DNA from: a virus
Direction: 5' to 3' (one strand)
Length of the DNA stretch: 28,875 nt
IMG/VR virus record: IMGVR_UViG_3300035670_001007
Coordinates: 1 to 28,875 of that record
Part shown: positions 21,541-28,875 of the stretch, piece after piece
Numbering within the stretch: the stretch's first letter is position 1
Layout: every line of letters begins with the position of its first letter
The notes under the pieces: model-generated
Seen by the model: only the letters and a program-made list of their open reading frames with translations
Databases searched by the model: none
Told to the model about the DNA's origin: nothing
Made by a program: the position numbers and the translations under genes

Positions 21541-22063
21541 GGTATTGACGCGCTGCTACAAACGGCCTGCGATGTTGGCCGCAAACCAGGCCAGTCTGCA
21601 ACGGCAAACCGACCCGGACTGGATACAGACGTTATTGACAGATGACGAAGGTCGGGGCATCGGTTGGAGTTATCGCAATATGGCGGCATATGCGCCAAAA
21701 CTGACCGGCGATTACATCTGGATACTAGATGATGATGACGTGTGCATGTTGGACACGTTGGTTGAAGACGTGCGCAAGATGGCGCGCAAAAAGCCGGACG
21801 TGATTTTTGTACGCATGAATCATGGGCCGCGTGGTGTGTTGCCAGGTCGCAACTGGCGCAATGCGCCGATGCAAGGCGACATCGGCGTGAGCGCATACAT
21901 CGTGAGGCGGCAGGTCTGGCAGTTGCACTCCAACGCCTTCGGCAACCATTACGCTGGCGATTTTGATTTTATCAGTCAGGTATACGCGCGCACACAGGCG
22001 CATGTTTGGTACGATGTAGTGGCAAGCGCAGTACAGCGTATCAGTAATGGAGAGCCGGAATGA
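21527..22063 (+). CDS. second GT-A glycosyltransferase
   Basis: 178 residues from a GTG start with GAGG 8 nt upstream, overlapping the preceding gene by 14 nt. A GT2-like fold opens with LEVLTRCYKRPAMLAANQAS and has the metal-binding LDDDD run (67-71) in YIWILDDDDVCMLDT. A later AGDFDFIS (143-150) fits the catalytic-loop position. It is shorter than most GT2 enzymes. It shows no close similarity to the transferase before it beyond the shared fold. The pair may add sugars sequentially to a capsid or tail component, which is inference. Confidence 0.75.
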   Translation: MPLLEVLTRCYKRPAMLAANQASLQRQTDPDWIQTLLTDDEGRGIGWSYRNMAAYAPKLTGDYIWILDDDDVCMLDTLVEDVRKMARKKPDVIFVRMNHGPRGVLPGRNWRNAPMQGDIGVSAYIVRRQVWQLHSNAFGNHYAGDFDFISQVYARTQAHVWYDVVASAVQRISNGEPE

Positions 22064-22659
22064 GAATCAGCCCGACGCGCATCCGCATCACAACGCAGCC
22101 GACTATCGAGCCGGTCAGCCGTACTGAGGCCAAACTACATCTGCGCATTGACCATGCCACCGAAGATGATTTGATTGACCGGCTGATTACCACGGCGCGT
22201 ATCCAATGCGAAGACATCGCCGGACGGTCATTCATCACGCGCACCTATACGGCCAAATTCGACCTGTGGCCGCGCAATGACCGAATGCGTTTACCATTCC
22301 CGCCATTGATTAGCGTATCCAGCATCACCTACACCGATGAAGACGGCAACACTGAGACCTACGCTGCGAGCAACTACATCGTAGACAATTACAGCGAACC
22401 AGGCCAGTTGGTTATCAAAACAGACAGCACATGGCCGGACGTGACATTGCAAGAGGTCAACGGCATCACCGTGGTTTATACCGCAGGCTATGGCGCATTA
22501 GCTACCGATGTGCCTGCGCGTTATCGCCAAGCCGTTCTGCTCATGGTCGGCCATCTGTACGAGAATCGCGAGGCGGTGTTGGTCGGCAATGTCAACGCCA
22601 CCGAGCTACCGATGGCATTAAACGCGCTGCTGCTTACAGACCGTGGAGGTTGGTGGTAA
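22060..22659 (+). CDS. head-tail connector, HK97 gp6-like
   Basis: 199 residues, ATGA overlap with the glycosyltransferase. The helix pattern EAKLHLRIDHATEDDLIDRLITTARIQCEDIAGR (about residues 23-57, quoted in parts: EAKLHLRIDHATEDD, LITTARIQCEDIAG) is the classic gp6/phage_gp6-type start, and the centre has beta strands of the stem (RLPFPPLISVSSITYTDEDG). It forms a ring beneath the portal. The adjacent genes are the expected gp7 and gp10 equivalents. Confidence 0.85.
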   Translation: MRISPTRIRITTQPTIEPVSRTEAKLHLRIDHATEDDLIDRLITTARIQCEDIAGRSFITRTYTAKFDLWPRNDRMRLPFPPLISVSSITYTDEDGNTETYAASNYIVDNYSEPGQLVIKTDSTWPDVTLQEVNGITVVYTAGYGALATDVPARYRQAVLLMVGHLYENREAVLVGNVNATELPMALNALLLTDRGGWW

Positions 22660-22994
22660 TGCGAATCGGGCCACTGCGACACCGTGTGACAATCCAACAG
22701 ATGCCGGGTACGCAGGATGCGGCGGGTGAACCGACAAAGACCTGGGGCAACATTGCCAGCATTGCATCGGTTTGGGCCGATGTGCGACCGGCCAGCGCAA
22801 GTGAGCGATTTGTCGGCGGCGGTGAGCAGCAACAGGCCATTGTCACACACAATGTGACAATCCGTTATCGCAGCGACCTGAACAACCGAATGCGCGTTGT
22901 CTGGAATAGCATCAATCTGGATATTGAGGGCATTACAGACCCAAGCGGCAAACGGGAATATTTAACGCTGCAATGTCGAGAGGTGCAGTCATGA
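22659..22994 (+). CDS. head-tail joining (stopper) protein, HK97 gp7/SPP1 gp16-like
   Basis: 111 residues with a TAATG overlap. It starts MRIGPLRHRVTIQQMPGTQD, contains VWADVRPASASERF, and later HNVTIRYRSDLNNRMRVVWN, the pattern of Phage_H_T_join proteins. It closes the head after packaging and receives the tail. Confidence 0.88.
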   Translation: MRIGPLRHRVTIQQMPGTQDAAGEPTKTWGNIASIASVWADVRPASASERFVGGGEQQQAIVTHNVTIRYRSDLNNRMRVVWNSINLDIEGITDPSGKREYLTLQCREVQS

Positions 22995-23386
22995 GCGATT
23001 CTAAGCTAACATGGCGTGGCGACCAGATTTGGCAAACATTGCATGAGGCAATGCCAGGTGCATTGTTTGAGGATGGCGAGCGGTTGGTGGAACTAGCCGC
23101 ATCTAAAATTAACTCGAATACCGGCACACTGGCAGGCTCCGGCTATGTGGTCTCAAAAGGCCGCAGCACATACAGGCCGAACAAACGCCATCGGCGCGAG
23201 TTGAAGCCAGACGGTGATGCCGTCGCCGTAGCGTTTGCGGCTTATTACGCCAAGTTTGTCGAGCTTGGCACGCGCAAAATGACGGCCAAGCCATATCTCC
23301 GACCGGCCATTGATGAGATGCGCTCCAACATTTCATGGCGTGTGGCGCGTGCGTTGGAGAAGTCATTGAAACGGTATGAGCGATGA
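22991..23386 (+). CDS. HK97 gp10-like neck/tail protein
   Basis: 131 residues, ATGA overlap. The diagnostic segment YAKFVELGTRKMTAKPYLRP (about 90-109) is the HK97_gp10 family signature. A basic middle (YRPNKRHRRELKP) precedes it. It acts at the neck between stopper and tail terminator, whose gene follows with another 4-base overlap. Confidence 0.88.
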   Translation: MSDSKLTWRGDQIWQTLHEAMPGALFEDGERLVELAASKINSNTGTLAGSGYVVSKGRSTYRPNKRHRRELKPDGDAVAVAFAAYYAKFVELGTRKMTAKPYLRPAIDEMRSNISWRVARALEKSLKRYER

Positions 23387-23766
23387 GCCTGTACCTTCGA
23401 GTGCGCGGGCAATTGTTGGCAGATGGCGCAACGGCTGCGCTAGTTGGCACGCGTGTCTATCCGACATATCTGCCGCAGGCTCCGACATATCCGGCCATCA
23501 CATATCAACGTGTGAGCAATACCGGGCAGTCCGGCACTACTGCGCTGCGCCAGACGCGCTGGCAGATTAACTGTTGGGCTACAACATATGTCAGCGCGCA
23601 GTCATTAGCGGCAGCGGTTAAATCCGCAATGGAGGAGTGGACAAACGGCAGTCAAATGCCGTTGGTAAAAATGGCACGCGTCGTCAATGAACTAGACGAT
23701 TACGAGCCTGAGATAGATGTACATCGTGTGATTATTGACGTTTTGATTGATACGATTGGAGACTGA
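23383..23766 (+). CDS. tail terminator/completion protein, DUF3168-like
   Basis: 127 residues. The pattern VGTRVYPTYLPQAPTYPAIT, then QTRWQINCWATTYVSAQSLA, and the closing VHRVIIDVLIDT fits DUF3168-type tail completion proteins, which cap the tail tube and join it to the neck. It overlaps the gp10-like gene by ATGA and precedes the tail tube gene by 2 nt. Confidence 0.85.
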   Translation: MSLYLRVRGQLLADGATAALVGTRVYPTYLPQAPTYPAITYQRVSNTGQSGTTALRQTRWQINCWATTYVSAQSLAAAVKSAMEEWTNGSQMPLVKMARVVNELDDYEPEIDVHRVIIDVLIDTIGD

Positions 23767-23768
23767 CA

Positions 23769-24377
23769 ATGGCAGATCAAGACATCCTTATCGGGCCAGG
23801 TCGCTTGTACCGCGCGCCGCTGGGTACGGCAAATCCCGATGAATCCACCGTGGCATACGGCGCGTCGTGGGGCGGCAGTTGGACAGATGTCGGTGATATT
23901 CTAGAAGGCAGTCCTGTGGTGCTGTCTATGTCTGAGGAATTTACCGACGTTCACACCGAACAGTTTGTGGCCGCGCGTAACAGCGTGCGCACGCGTCGCG
24001 AGATTATGATTAAGGCGACGTTGGCCGAACACACCGTGGCAAACTTGGAGATGCTGTTGTCTAGCACGGCTGCCACCACTGCGGCGGCGGGCGGCGGGCA
24101 AAAGGGATTCTCCGAAATCAAATTCGGTTCTGAATCTGCGGTCGATATGTACAAGTGGGGCATTGAAGCTCTGCGGGTTGACAGCGCAGGCAACAATCAG
24201 CCGGTGCGTTGGTTCTTGCATCGGGGCTATATCAAGCTGGCTGGCGATGTCAGCTACGCCAAGCAGAATCCCACCGGATTGCCAGTGGAAATCAAAATCT
24301 TGGCCGACGCTACGCAGTCAAGCGGCGAGGAGCTTGGCACGCTGCACATTGTCACGGCTGCGGCGACTGCGACCTAA
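23769..24377 (+). CDS. major tail tube protein
   Basis: 202 residues. The N-terminus GPGRLYRAPLGTANPDE and early VLSMSEEFTDVHTEQ, followed by VRTRREIMIKATLAEHTVAN, are typical of siphovirus tail tube proteins, as are its length and its position between terminator and tail chaperones. It polymerises around the tape measure protein. The stop overlaps the next start (TAATG). Confidence 0.82.
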   Translation: MADQDILIGPGRLYRAPLGTANPDESTVAYGASWGGSWTDVGDILEGSPVVLSMSEEFTDVHTEQFVAARNSVRTRREIMIKATLAEHTVANLEMLLSSTAATTAAAGGGQKGFSEIKFGSESAVDMYKWGIEALRVDSAGNNQPVRWFLHRGYIKLAGDVSYAKQNPTGLPVEIKILADATQSSGEELGTLHIVTAAATAT

Positions 24378-24802
24378 TGGAGCGCATGATGGTTGAAGTG
24401 CAAACCGTTACAATCCAACTCGGTCAACGTGAGTATACTATTGCCGAGGCTCCGCGCCTGCGCGCTGCTCCGTGGCGCAAGCGATTGATGGCCGATGTCA
24501 AGCCGCTGTTTGACCAGGTGGCTGGCGCACAGGAAATGACGTTCAACACTCCCGCTGACCTGTTGCGCCTATGGCCGGTTATCGAAACGTTGATGATTGA
24601 CGGCCTCGACAACCTGTTCGAGTTGTTGTTGGCATACGACGCGCAGTTGGAGAATGACCGCGAGTACATCGAAGCTAACGCCACCGACAAGCAGATTCTC
24701 AGCGCGTTTGGGGAGGTGGCGCGCTTTGCCGACCCTTTCGGGGTGTTGAATCTGGCGAACAGGCAGATTGGCCGCAGGATGACTGGCACGTCATCGAATT
24801 AG
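24377..24802 (+). CDS. tail assembly chaperone, gpG-like
   Basis: 141 residues, largely helical (APWRKRLMADVKPLFDQVAG, YIEANATDKQILSAFGEVAR). The chaperone binds the tape measure protein during tail assembly. A slippery heptamer at 24733-24739 near its end allows a -1 shift that joins it to the 24805-25008 frame and makes a gpGT-like fusion of about 210 residues. Position directly before the tape measure gene is diagnostic. Confidence 0.8.
   Translation: MERMMVEVQTVTIQLGQREYTIAEAPRLRAAPWRKRLMADVKPLFDQVAGAQEMTFNTPADLLRLWPVIETLMIDGLDNLFELLLAYDAQLENDREYIEANATDKQILSAFGEVARFADPFGVLNLANRQIGRRMTGTSSN
24733..24739 (+). promoter_or_regulatory. -1 frameshift slippery site CCCTTTC
   Basis: In the chaperone frame the bases read C CCT TTC, which fits the X XXY YYZ pattern. 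Slipping back one base gives CCC TTT, readable by the same Pro and Phe tRNAs. The -1 frame is open from here through 24805 to the TGA at 25006-25008, adding RGVESGEQADWPQDDWHVIE and the downstream product. The site lies in codons 119-121 of the gpG-like gene. Confidence 0.7.
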
Positions 24803-24804
24803 CA

Positions 24805-25008
24805 ATGTCGGCATGGGGCATGACGCTAGAACAGGCTGCGGCATTGCCTGAGCGTCATGCTCTCATGTTGCTGCGGTCATATCTGGCGCGTCAACGGTTC
24901 GAGTCACGCGTATTGATTGCGCAGTTGGCCGAGGCAATGCAACCAAAGCGCGAGCAGGGCAGTTTGGCGGGACTGGCCGCGTTGGGATTTGGAATTAGAG
25001 GTGCATGA
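24805..25008 (+). CDS. tail assembly chaperone, gpT-like part
   Basis: 67 residues if started at ATG 24805, but the frame is open upstream to the slippery site at 24733, so it is probably made mainly as the C-terminal part of a gpGT-like fusion. The segment WHVIELAMSAWGMTLEQAAA across its start matches gpT-type tails (Trp followed by a helix ending in GMT). No clear ribosome site precedes 24805, which favours the fusion. The tape measure gene start overlaps its stop. Confidence 0.7.
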   Translation: MSAWGMTLEQAAALPERHALMLLRSYLARQRFESRVLIAQLAEAMQPKREQGSLAGLAALGFGIRGA

Positions 25009-26990
25009 TGGCAGTGTCAGTCGGTGATTTGGTTGTCTTTCTCCGTGGCGATGATTCGCAGCTAGACAGCACGCTCAATAACGCCAAGACCAAAACGCAG
25101 TCATTCGGCGGCATTGCCACATCCGTTCTAGGTGGGGCGGTCGTAGCTGGGGCTGCCGCTGCCGCCGGTGCGATTGCCGCCATCGGCGTTGCTGCGTTTG
25201 ACGTATCCAGAGATACCGAGGTCGCTACGGCCAACATTGCGGCGCAGTTGGGCATTCCGACTGAGGCGGCGCAAGCGTTTGGCGACGTAGCGCGAGATGT
25301 GTTTGCCAACAATTTCGCCAGTTCTGTGCAGGATGCGGGTGAGGCTGTTGCACTACTGGCGCAGCAGCTTGGTCTAACCGCCGAAGACCCTGCGTTGCAG
25401 ACCATGACCGAAAACGCATTCCGGCTGCGAGACACGTTTGGCGTAGATGTCAGTGAAAGCATCGACGCCGTTAAAACGTTAATGGATAATTTCGGCGTCA
25501 CTGGCGATGAGGCATTCGACCTGATTGCCGCCGGTTTTCAGCGTGGCCTAGACCGCAGCGGCGATTTCCTGGATACCATCGGAGAATACAGCACACAGTT
25601 TTCCAACGGCGGTGCAACGGCTGGTCAGTTCTTCTCACTGTTGGAATCCGGCTTGCAAGGCGGCGTGTTAGGTACAGACAGAGCCGCCGATGCGTTCAAG
25701 GAATTTCAAGTCCGTATTGCCGATGGTTCCAGCACTACCGCAGATGGTATGCGGCTGCTTGGCTTAAATATTGATGAAGTGACTGAGGGTTTAGCAAATG
25801 GCACACTGACCACTGCCGACGCGTTCAACATTGTGCAGAACGCATTACGCAACACCGATGATTCCGTAGTGCGTTTTCAAGCTGGCGTGGCATTGCTTGG
25901 CACACAGTATGAAGACCTGGGCGACAATATTGCCACTGCACTCGATATGAACAACGATTGGGCCGCAGGCACAGAGAATGCCATCGAATCGCTAGATGCT
26001 CAATATGAAACGTTTGGCTCTGCGGTCAGCGGCGTTTGGCGACGATTGACGGTGAGCATCTCGCCATTTACCGATAAACTGTTGGAGCTTGTCAACAATG
26101 CCATGCCGCAGGTGATGGCCGCATTCGATGCGTTTGACCGCAACGTCGGGCCGACAATGGAAGGCGCGCAACGTGTTATTGACAACGTTGTGAATTTTAT
26201 CACGAACCTGTTTTCCCGTGCGCGCGAGTCTACAAACGCTGACCTGTTGGGGCCGCTGCAATACTGGCAACAGTGGGTTGACACCAACATGCCGATGATA
26301 CAGACATTGTTCCAGAACATTCTCGGAGGAATCCAACAGTTCTGGGCTATGTTTGGCGATGACATCATGCGCATTGTCGGTAACACGTTCAGCATTATTT
26401 ATACCATTATTGATGGAGCCATGCGCAACATCGGCGATATTATCACGTTGGTTTTGCAGATACTGACTGGCGATTGGGAAGGCGCAGGTCAGACGCTTGA
26501 GAATATCGTGCGGCGCATTTGGGATACCATCATATTGATTTTCCGCACTCAACTAGATACCATCCGGACATTGTTCGGCATGATTGACTGGCAGGCGGCA
26601 GGGCGAGCAATTGTTGATGGTGTGAGGGATGGCATCTCTAACGCTTGGGGACGGTTGGAAGGTTGGTTCCGTGAGCGATTGCAACGGTTGCGCGATATGC
26701 TACCATTCTCTGAACCGCGTGACGGCGCATCGCCTTTGCGCAACTTGGGGCGCGCAGGCAAGGCGACCGTCGAAATGTACCAAGATGGTATGGAGCAAGC
26801 GTTGGCCGGATTGAATGCCACTATGAGCGGTGGTTTGGCTGGGATGGTCGGCACGCCAATGATGGCGGCGGCTGGTGGCAATAGCACAAACATCACGATT
26901 AACATTAGCGGCAATGGCGACCCGCAAGCGGTTGGTCGCGCAGCCGAGAATGGTGTACTGTCGGCATTGCGCCGAGCGGGGGTGCGATGA
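25005..26990 (+). CDS. tail tape measure protein
   Basis: 661 residues. The second ATG at 25008 has better SD spacing and may be the true start. It is helical with Gly/Ala-rich hydrophobic segments (VVAGAAAAAGAIAAIGVAAF near 46-65, and two more near 450-490, FSIIYTIIDGAMRNIGDIIT), a PhageMin_Tail-like N-terminal half (RDTEVATANIAAQLGIPTEA) and a C-terminal FSEPRDGASPLRNLGRAG. Tail length should follow its length; at about 0.15 nm per residue it suggests roughly 100 nm. Confidence 0.92.
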   Translation: MMAVSVGDLVVFLRGDDSQLDSTLNNAKTKTQSFGGIATSVLGGAVVAGAAAAAGAIAAIGVAAFDVSRDTEVATANIAAQLGIPTEAAQAFGDVARDVFANNFASSVQDAGEAVALLAQQLGLTAEDPALQTMTENAFRLRDTFGVDVSESIDAVKTLMDNFGVTGDEAFDLIAAGFQRGLDRSGDFLDTIGEYSTQFSNGGATAGQFFSLLESGLQGGVLGTDRAADAFKEFQVRIADGSSTTADGMRLLGLNIDEVTEGLANGTLTTADAFNIVQNALRNTDDSVVRFQAGVALLGTQYEDLGDNIATALDMNNDWAAGTENAIESLDAQYETFGSAVSGVWRRLTVSISPFTDKLLELVNNAMPQVMAAFDAFDRNVGPTMEGAQRVIDNVVNFITNLFSRARESTNADLLGPLQYWQQWVDTNMPMIQTLFQNILGGIQQFWAMFGDDIMRIVGNTFSIIYTIIDGAMRNIGDIITLVLQILTGDWEGAGQTLENIVRRIWDTIILIFRTQLDTIRTLFGMIDWQAAGRAIVDGVRDGISNAWGRLEGWFRERLQRLRDMLPFSEPRDGASPLRNLGRAGKATVEMYQDGMEQALAGLNATMSGGLAGMVGTPMMAAAGGNSTNITINISGNGDPQAVGRAAENGVLSALRRAGVR

Positions 26991-27847
26991 AATTAATCGA
27001 ATTTGATGGCATAACTCTTCCGCTATTTGACGCGACACAGGATATGAACGCAGCGCGTGCAGATTCCAGTCTGTTGGAGTCTGTTGGTAGCGTGTTCGAT
27101 TTTTACGACAACCGGCAGCGTTTACCACGTCTGTATAACATCTCGGCTGAGGGTACGCTAATCGGTGAAACAACCTACCTGGTTGATGAGGCGGGCAATC
27201 GTCTAGTGGATGATGCGGGCAATGCGTTGGTTGCTGGCACACCTGGAACGCATCTGCGCTCACAGATTCAGGCATTGCGTTCACGGGTTGGGGTGCGCGG
27301 CTCACTGTGGCGACAACGGCTAGACGATAGCGCAACGCGCGAATGGATTACGGCGCGCTGTGTGTCTGTGGACTGGAATCGCAACGTTGATGAGCGCACT
27401 AATCGCGCCGTGGTGCGCTGCCAGTTCGAGTCAGCTATGACCGCATGGCGAGCGGCAAGCGCAACCACAACCACGGTCAGCGCATCCGCAGGTGTGGAGA
27501 TACCGTTTGTTCTGAGCAATGGCGGTGATGTCACTATTGACGATGCCGTTATTGCAATCGCTCGCACCTCCGGCACAATTACCGCAGTCACTGTCAATTG
27601 CGCGCAGCTGGGCATTTCTTGGACTTGGGGAACTGGCAGCATCGGCGCCGGTCAGACACTCACAGTTGACGCCGGTGCGCGCACGGTCAGACGTGGAACC
27701 ACAAACGTTTACAGCGCGTTCAGTCTGAACAGTGGTCACACGGCGCGCGGATGGTTGCCGATTCCGCCGGGTACGTATTCATTCACGGTCTTATGCACAG
27801 GCGGCGCAGCCACAGTCACAGTCACACGATATACTCAGTCGAGGTAA
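26987..27847 (+). CDS. distal tail (Dit-like) protein
   Basis: 286 residues, ATGA overlap with the tape measure gene. Position and layout fit the distal tail protein that starts the baseplate: an N-terminal beta domain (LIEFDGITLPLFDATQDMN), a conserved RQRLDDSATREWITARCVSV region, then a C-terminal beta sandwich (VEIPFVLSNGGDVTIDDAVI). An 8-residue unit (VDEAGNRL / VDDAGNAL) is repeated near residues 66-81. The Dit assignment rests on position and fold type rather than an unmistakable motif. Confidence 0.7.
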   Translation: MKLIEFDGITLPLFDATQDMNAARADSSLLESVGSVFDFYDNRQRLPRLYNISAEGTLIGETTYLVDEAGNRLVDDAGNALVAGTPGTHLRSQIQALRSRVGVRGSLWRQRLDDSATREWITARCVSVDWNRNVDERTNRAVVRCQFESAMTAWRAASATTTTVSASAGVEIPFVLSNGGDVTIDDAVIAIARTSGTITAVTVNCAQLGISWTWGTGSIGAGQTLTVDAGARTVRRGTTNVYSAFSLNSGHTARGWLPIPPGTYSFTVLCTGGAATVTVTRYTQSR

Positions 27848-27850
27848 TAC

Positions 27851-28875
27851 ATGCTCGAATTTTATGTAGACGTTGAAAATAACTTAGGCGTCAAGCAGGG
27901 TGCGGGGCCGCTGACCAGCGTGCGGACTTGGACGTATACAGCGCGCATGGATGCCGCCGGTGATTTCTCCTGCACTTTTGCGGCTACTGACCCTGTAGCC
28001 GATGAGGTTGTGGTCAAGTGCGTACTGCGAGCCTGGGCGAATCTGAATGGTGTGTGGACTGAGGTAGGCGCGGGCATTGTAGACAATATCGAGCGTCGCG
28101 TGCGACCAGATGGCACGGTCATCATGACAGCCTCCGGTCAAGACCTAATCCGCGAATTGACATATCGCAGCGTCAAGAATTTGGCATTAGAAAATAGCGG
28201 CGCGCCGGTCGCGCACAGTGTAGCCGTGGCAGCCGTGGCAGCATATGCGCCGTCGGGTTGGACAATCACCGCAGATACCTCGCCAGCGTGGAATAGCATC
28301 TATGGCCGGTTTAATGGCGAATCGGTGTTGGCTGCGCTGCTCAGTGTAGCGGACAAATCCCGCAACCACTTTACGCGTGGCACGGGCCGCAGCGTTGAAT
28401 TTACCAGCAACTTCTCCGACTCAGGCATTCGAGCGATTCAGGCGGGGCCGGATGATTTGGTTGCGGAGACTTGCGCCATTGCAAATCTGTCGGTACGCCA
28501 TGAATCCTACGACCTACTCACGCGCATCTATCCGCGCGGGAGTGGCAATGGCGATGTGCAGTTGACGCTGCGCAACACGACGCGCGGCACAACAAACAGC
28601 GTGCCAAGTGGCTATACACTGAGTGAGGTCAATAACTACCTTCAGCATGACGCGGGTTTTGCGACATATGGCCTAATTGAATCCTGGTTGGATTATCGGG
28701 AAATCGGGCCGGTGTCTAACAATGATGCAGACCTGCAAGCTGCCGCTGATATGCTGTTTGACGTGACCCTGCGCGAGTTGCAACGGCGCAACGAAGAGGC
28801 AGCGGCGAGTTATTACGACATCCACCTGGCGCAATGCTCTACGCTGTTGCGACCGATGCAAACCATGCGTTTGGT
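27851..28875 (+). CDS. tail hub/minor tail protein, N-terminal part, cut by window edge
   Basis: Starts at ATG 27851 with GAGG upstream and stays open for 341 codons to the window end. It begins MLEFYVDVENNLGVKQGAGP, with beta-rich segments such as TWTYTARMDAAGDFSCTFAA, GIVDNIERRVRPDGT and RTWTYT-like strands. This resembles baseplate-hub proteins of the siphovirus Gp37-like (PF14594-type) or Tal class, which follow the distal tail gene. The C-terminus, which would show any receptor-binding or hydrolase domain, lies outside the window. Confidence 0.6.
   Translation, partial: MLEFYVDVENNLGVKQGAGPLTSVRTWTYTARMDAAGDFSCTFAATDPVADEVVVKCVLRAWANLNGVWTEVGAGIVDNIERRVRPDGTVIMTASGQDLIRELTYRSVKNLALENSGAPVAHSVAVAAVAAYAPSGWTITADTSPAWNSIYGRFNGESVLAALLSVADKSRNHFTRGTGRSVEFTSNFSDSGIRAIQAGPDDLVAETCAIANLSVRHESYDLLTRIYPRGSGNGDVQLTLRNTTRGTTNSVPSGYTLSEVNNYLQHDAGFATYGLIESWLDYREIGPVSNNDADLQAAADMLFDVTLRELQRRNEEAAASYYDIHLAQCSTLLRPMQTMRL

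Noticed and set aside
1-28875. tRNA genes, insertion sequences, integrase and attachment sites
   Set aside because: No cloverleaf-like segments with T-loop signatures, no transposase or recombinase motifs and no terminal repeats were seen by eye. A dedicated tRNA search was not possible.

Overview
The window is a stretch of a tailed double-stranded DNA phage genome (or prophage) of siphovirus type with an HK97-like head. The evidence is a P27-family small terminase, a Terminase_1-type large subunit, an HK97 portal, U35 prohead protease and major capsid protein, HK97 gp6/gp7/gp10-like connectors, a DUF3168-like tail terminator, a tail tube protein, frameshifted tail chaperones and a tape measure protein in canonical order. 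Genes are packed with 4-base (ATGA) or 5-base (TAATG) overlaps and canonical Shine-Dalgarno (SD) sites, and there is no stretch above 300 bases without a gene. The host cannot be assigned from sequence alone. Promoters look like bacterial sigma-70 and the lysin targets peptidoglycan. No integrase, CI-type repressor, tRNA or attachment site is visible, so lifestyle is open.

Layout. (1) 1-1347, minus strand: a leftward operon of small unrecognised genes (52, 129, 48, 79 and 50 residues, plus a possible start at the left edge). The leaders occur as two near-identical pairs: a 61-bp leader before the first two genes, and a 70-bp leader with a 13-bp stem-loop before the next two. (2) 1348-1562: a divergent control region with one strong leftward and two rightward promoters. 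(3) 1563-8566, plus strand: early and replication genes. These are an HTH regulator, a small membrane protein, a Snf2-helicase/DNA-methyltransferase fusion, a replication initiator with iteron-like repeats inside the gene (likely origin), a DnaB-type helicase, ThyX, a VRR-NUC-like nuclease and small unknown or membrane proteins. (4) 8565-11407: a palindrome with a promoter-like -10, then a two-enzyme lysin, a metallophosphoesterase, a coiled-coil/transmembrane protein and a holin. (5) 11410-12913: structural-looking proteins. (6) 12981-15891: HNH/P-loop fusion and both terminase subunits. (7) 15900-20681: small beta-protein paralogue, portal-MuF fusion, protease, capsid. (8) 20683-22063: two consecutive GT-A glycosyltransferases inserted between capsid and connector genes. 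(9) 22060-28875: connectors, tail tube, chaperones, tape measure, distal tail protein and a truncated tail/hub protein that runs off the right edge.

How the genes work together. The rightward transcript first makes regulatory and DNA-modifying proteins, then the replisome and nucleotide supply (initiator, DnaB, ThyX). A second regulated promoter near 8590 may then drive lysis, packaging and virion genes. The least ordinary parts are the duplicated-leader operon, the origin inside the initiator gene, the glycosyltransferase pair in the head module (with a probable internal start for a small connector-like domain), the HNH-kinase-like fusion ending at a G8 tract, and the portal-MuF fusion.
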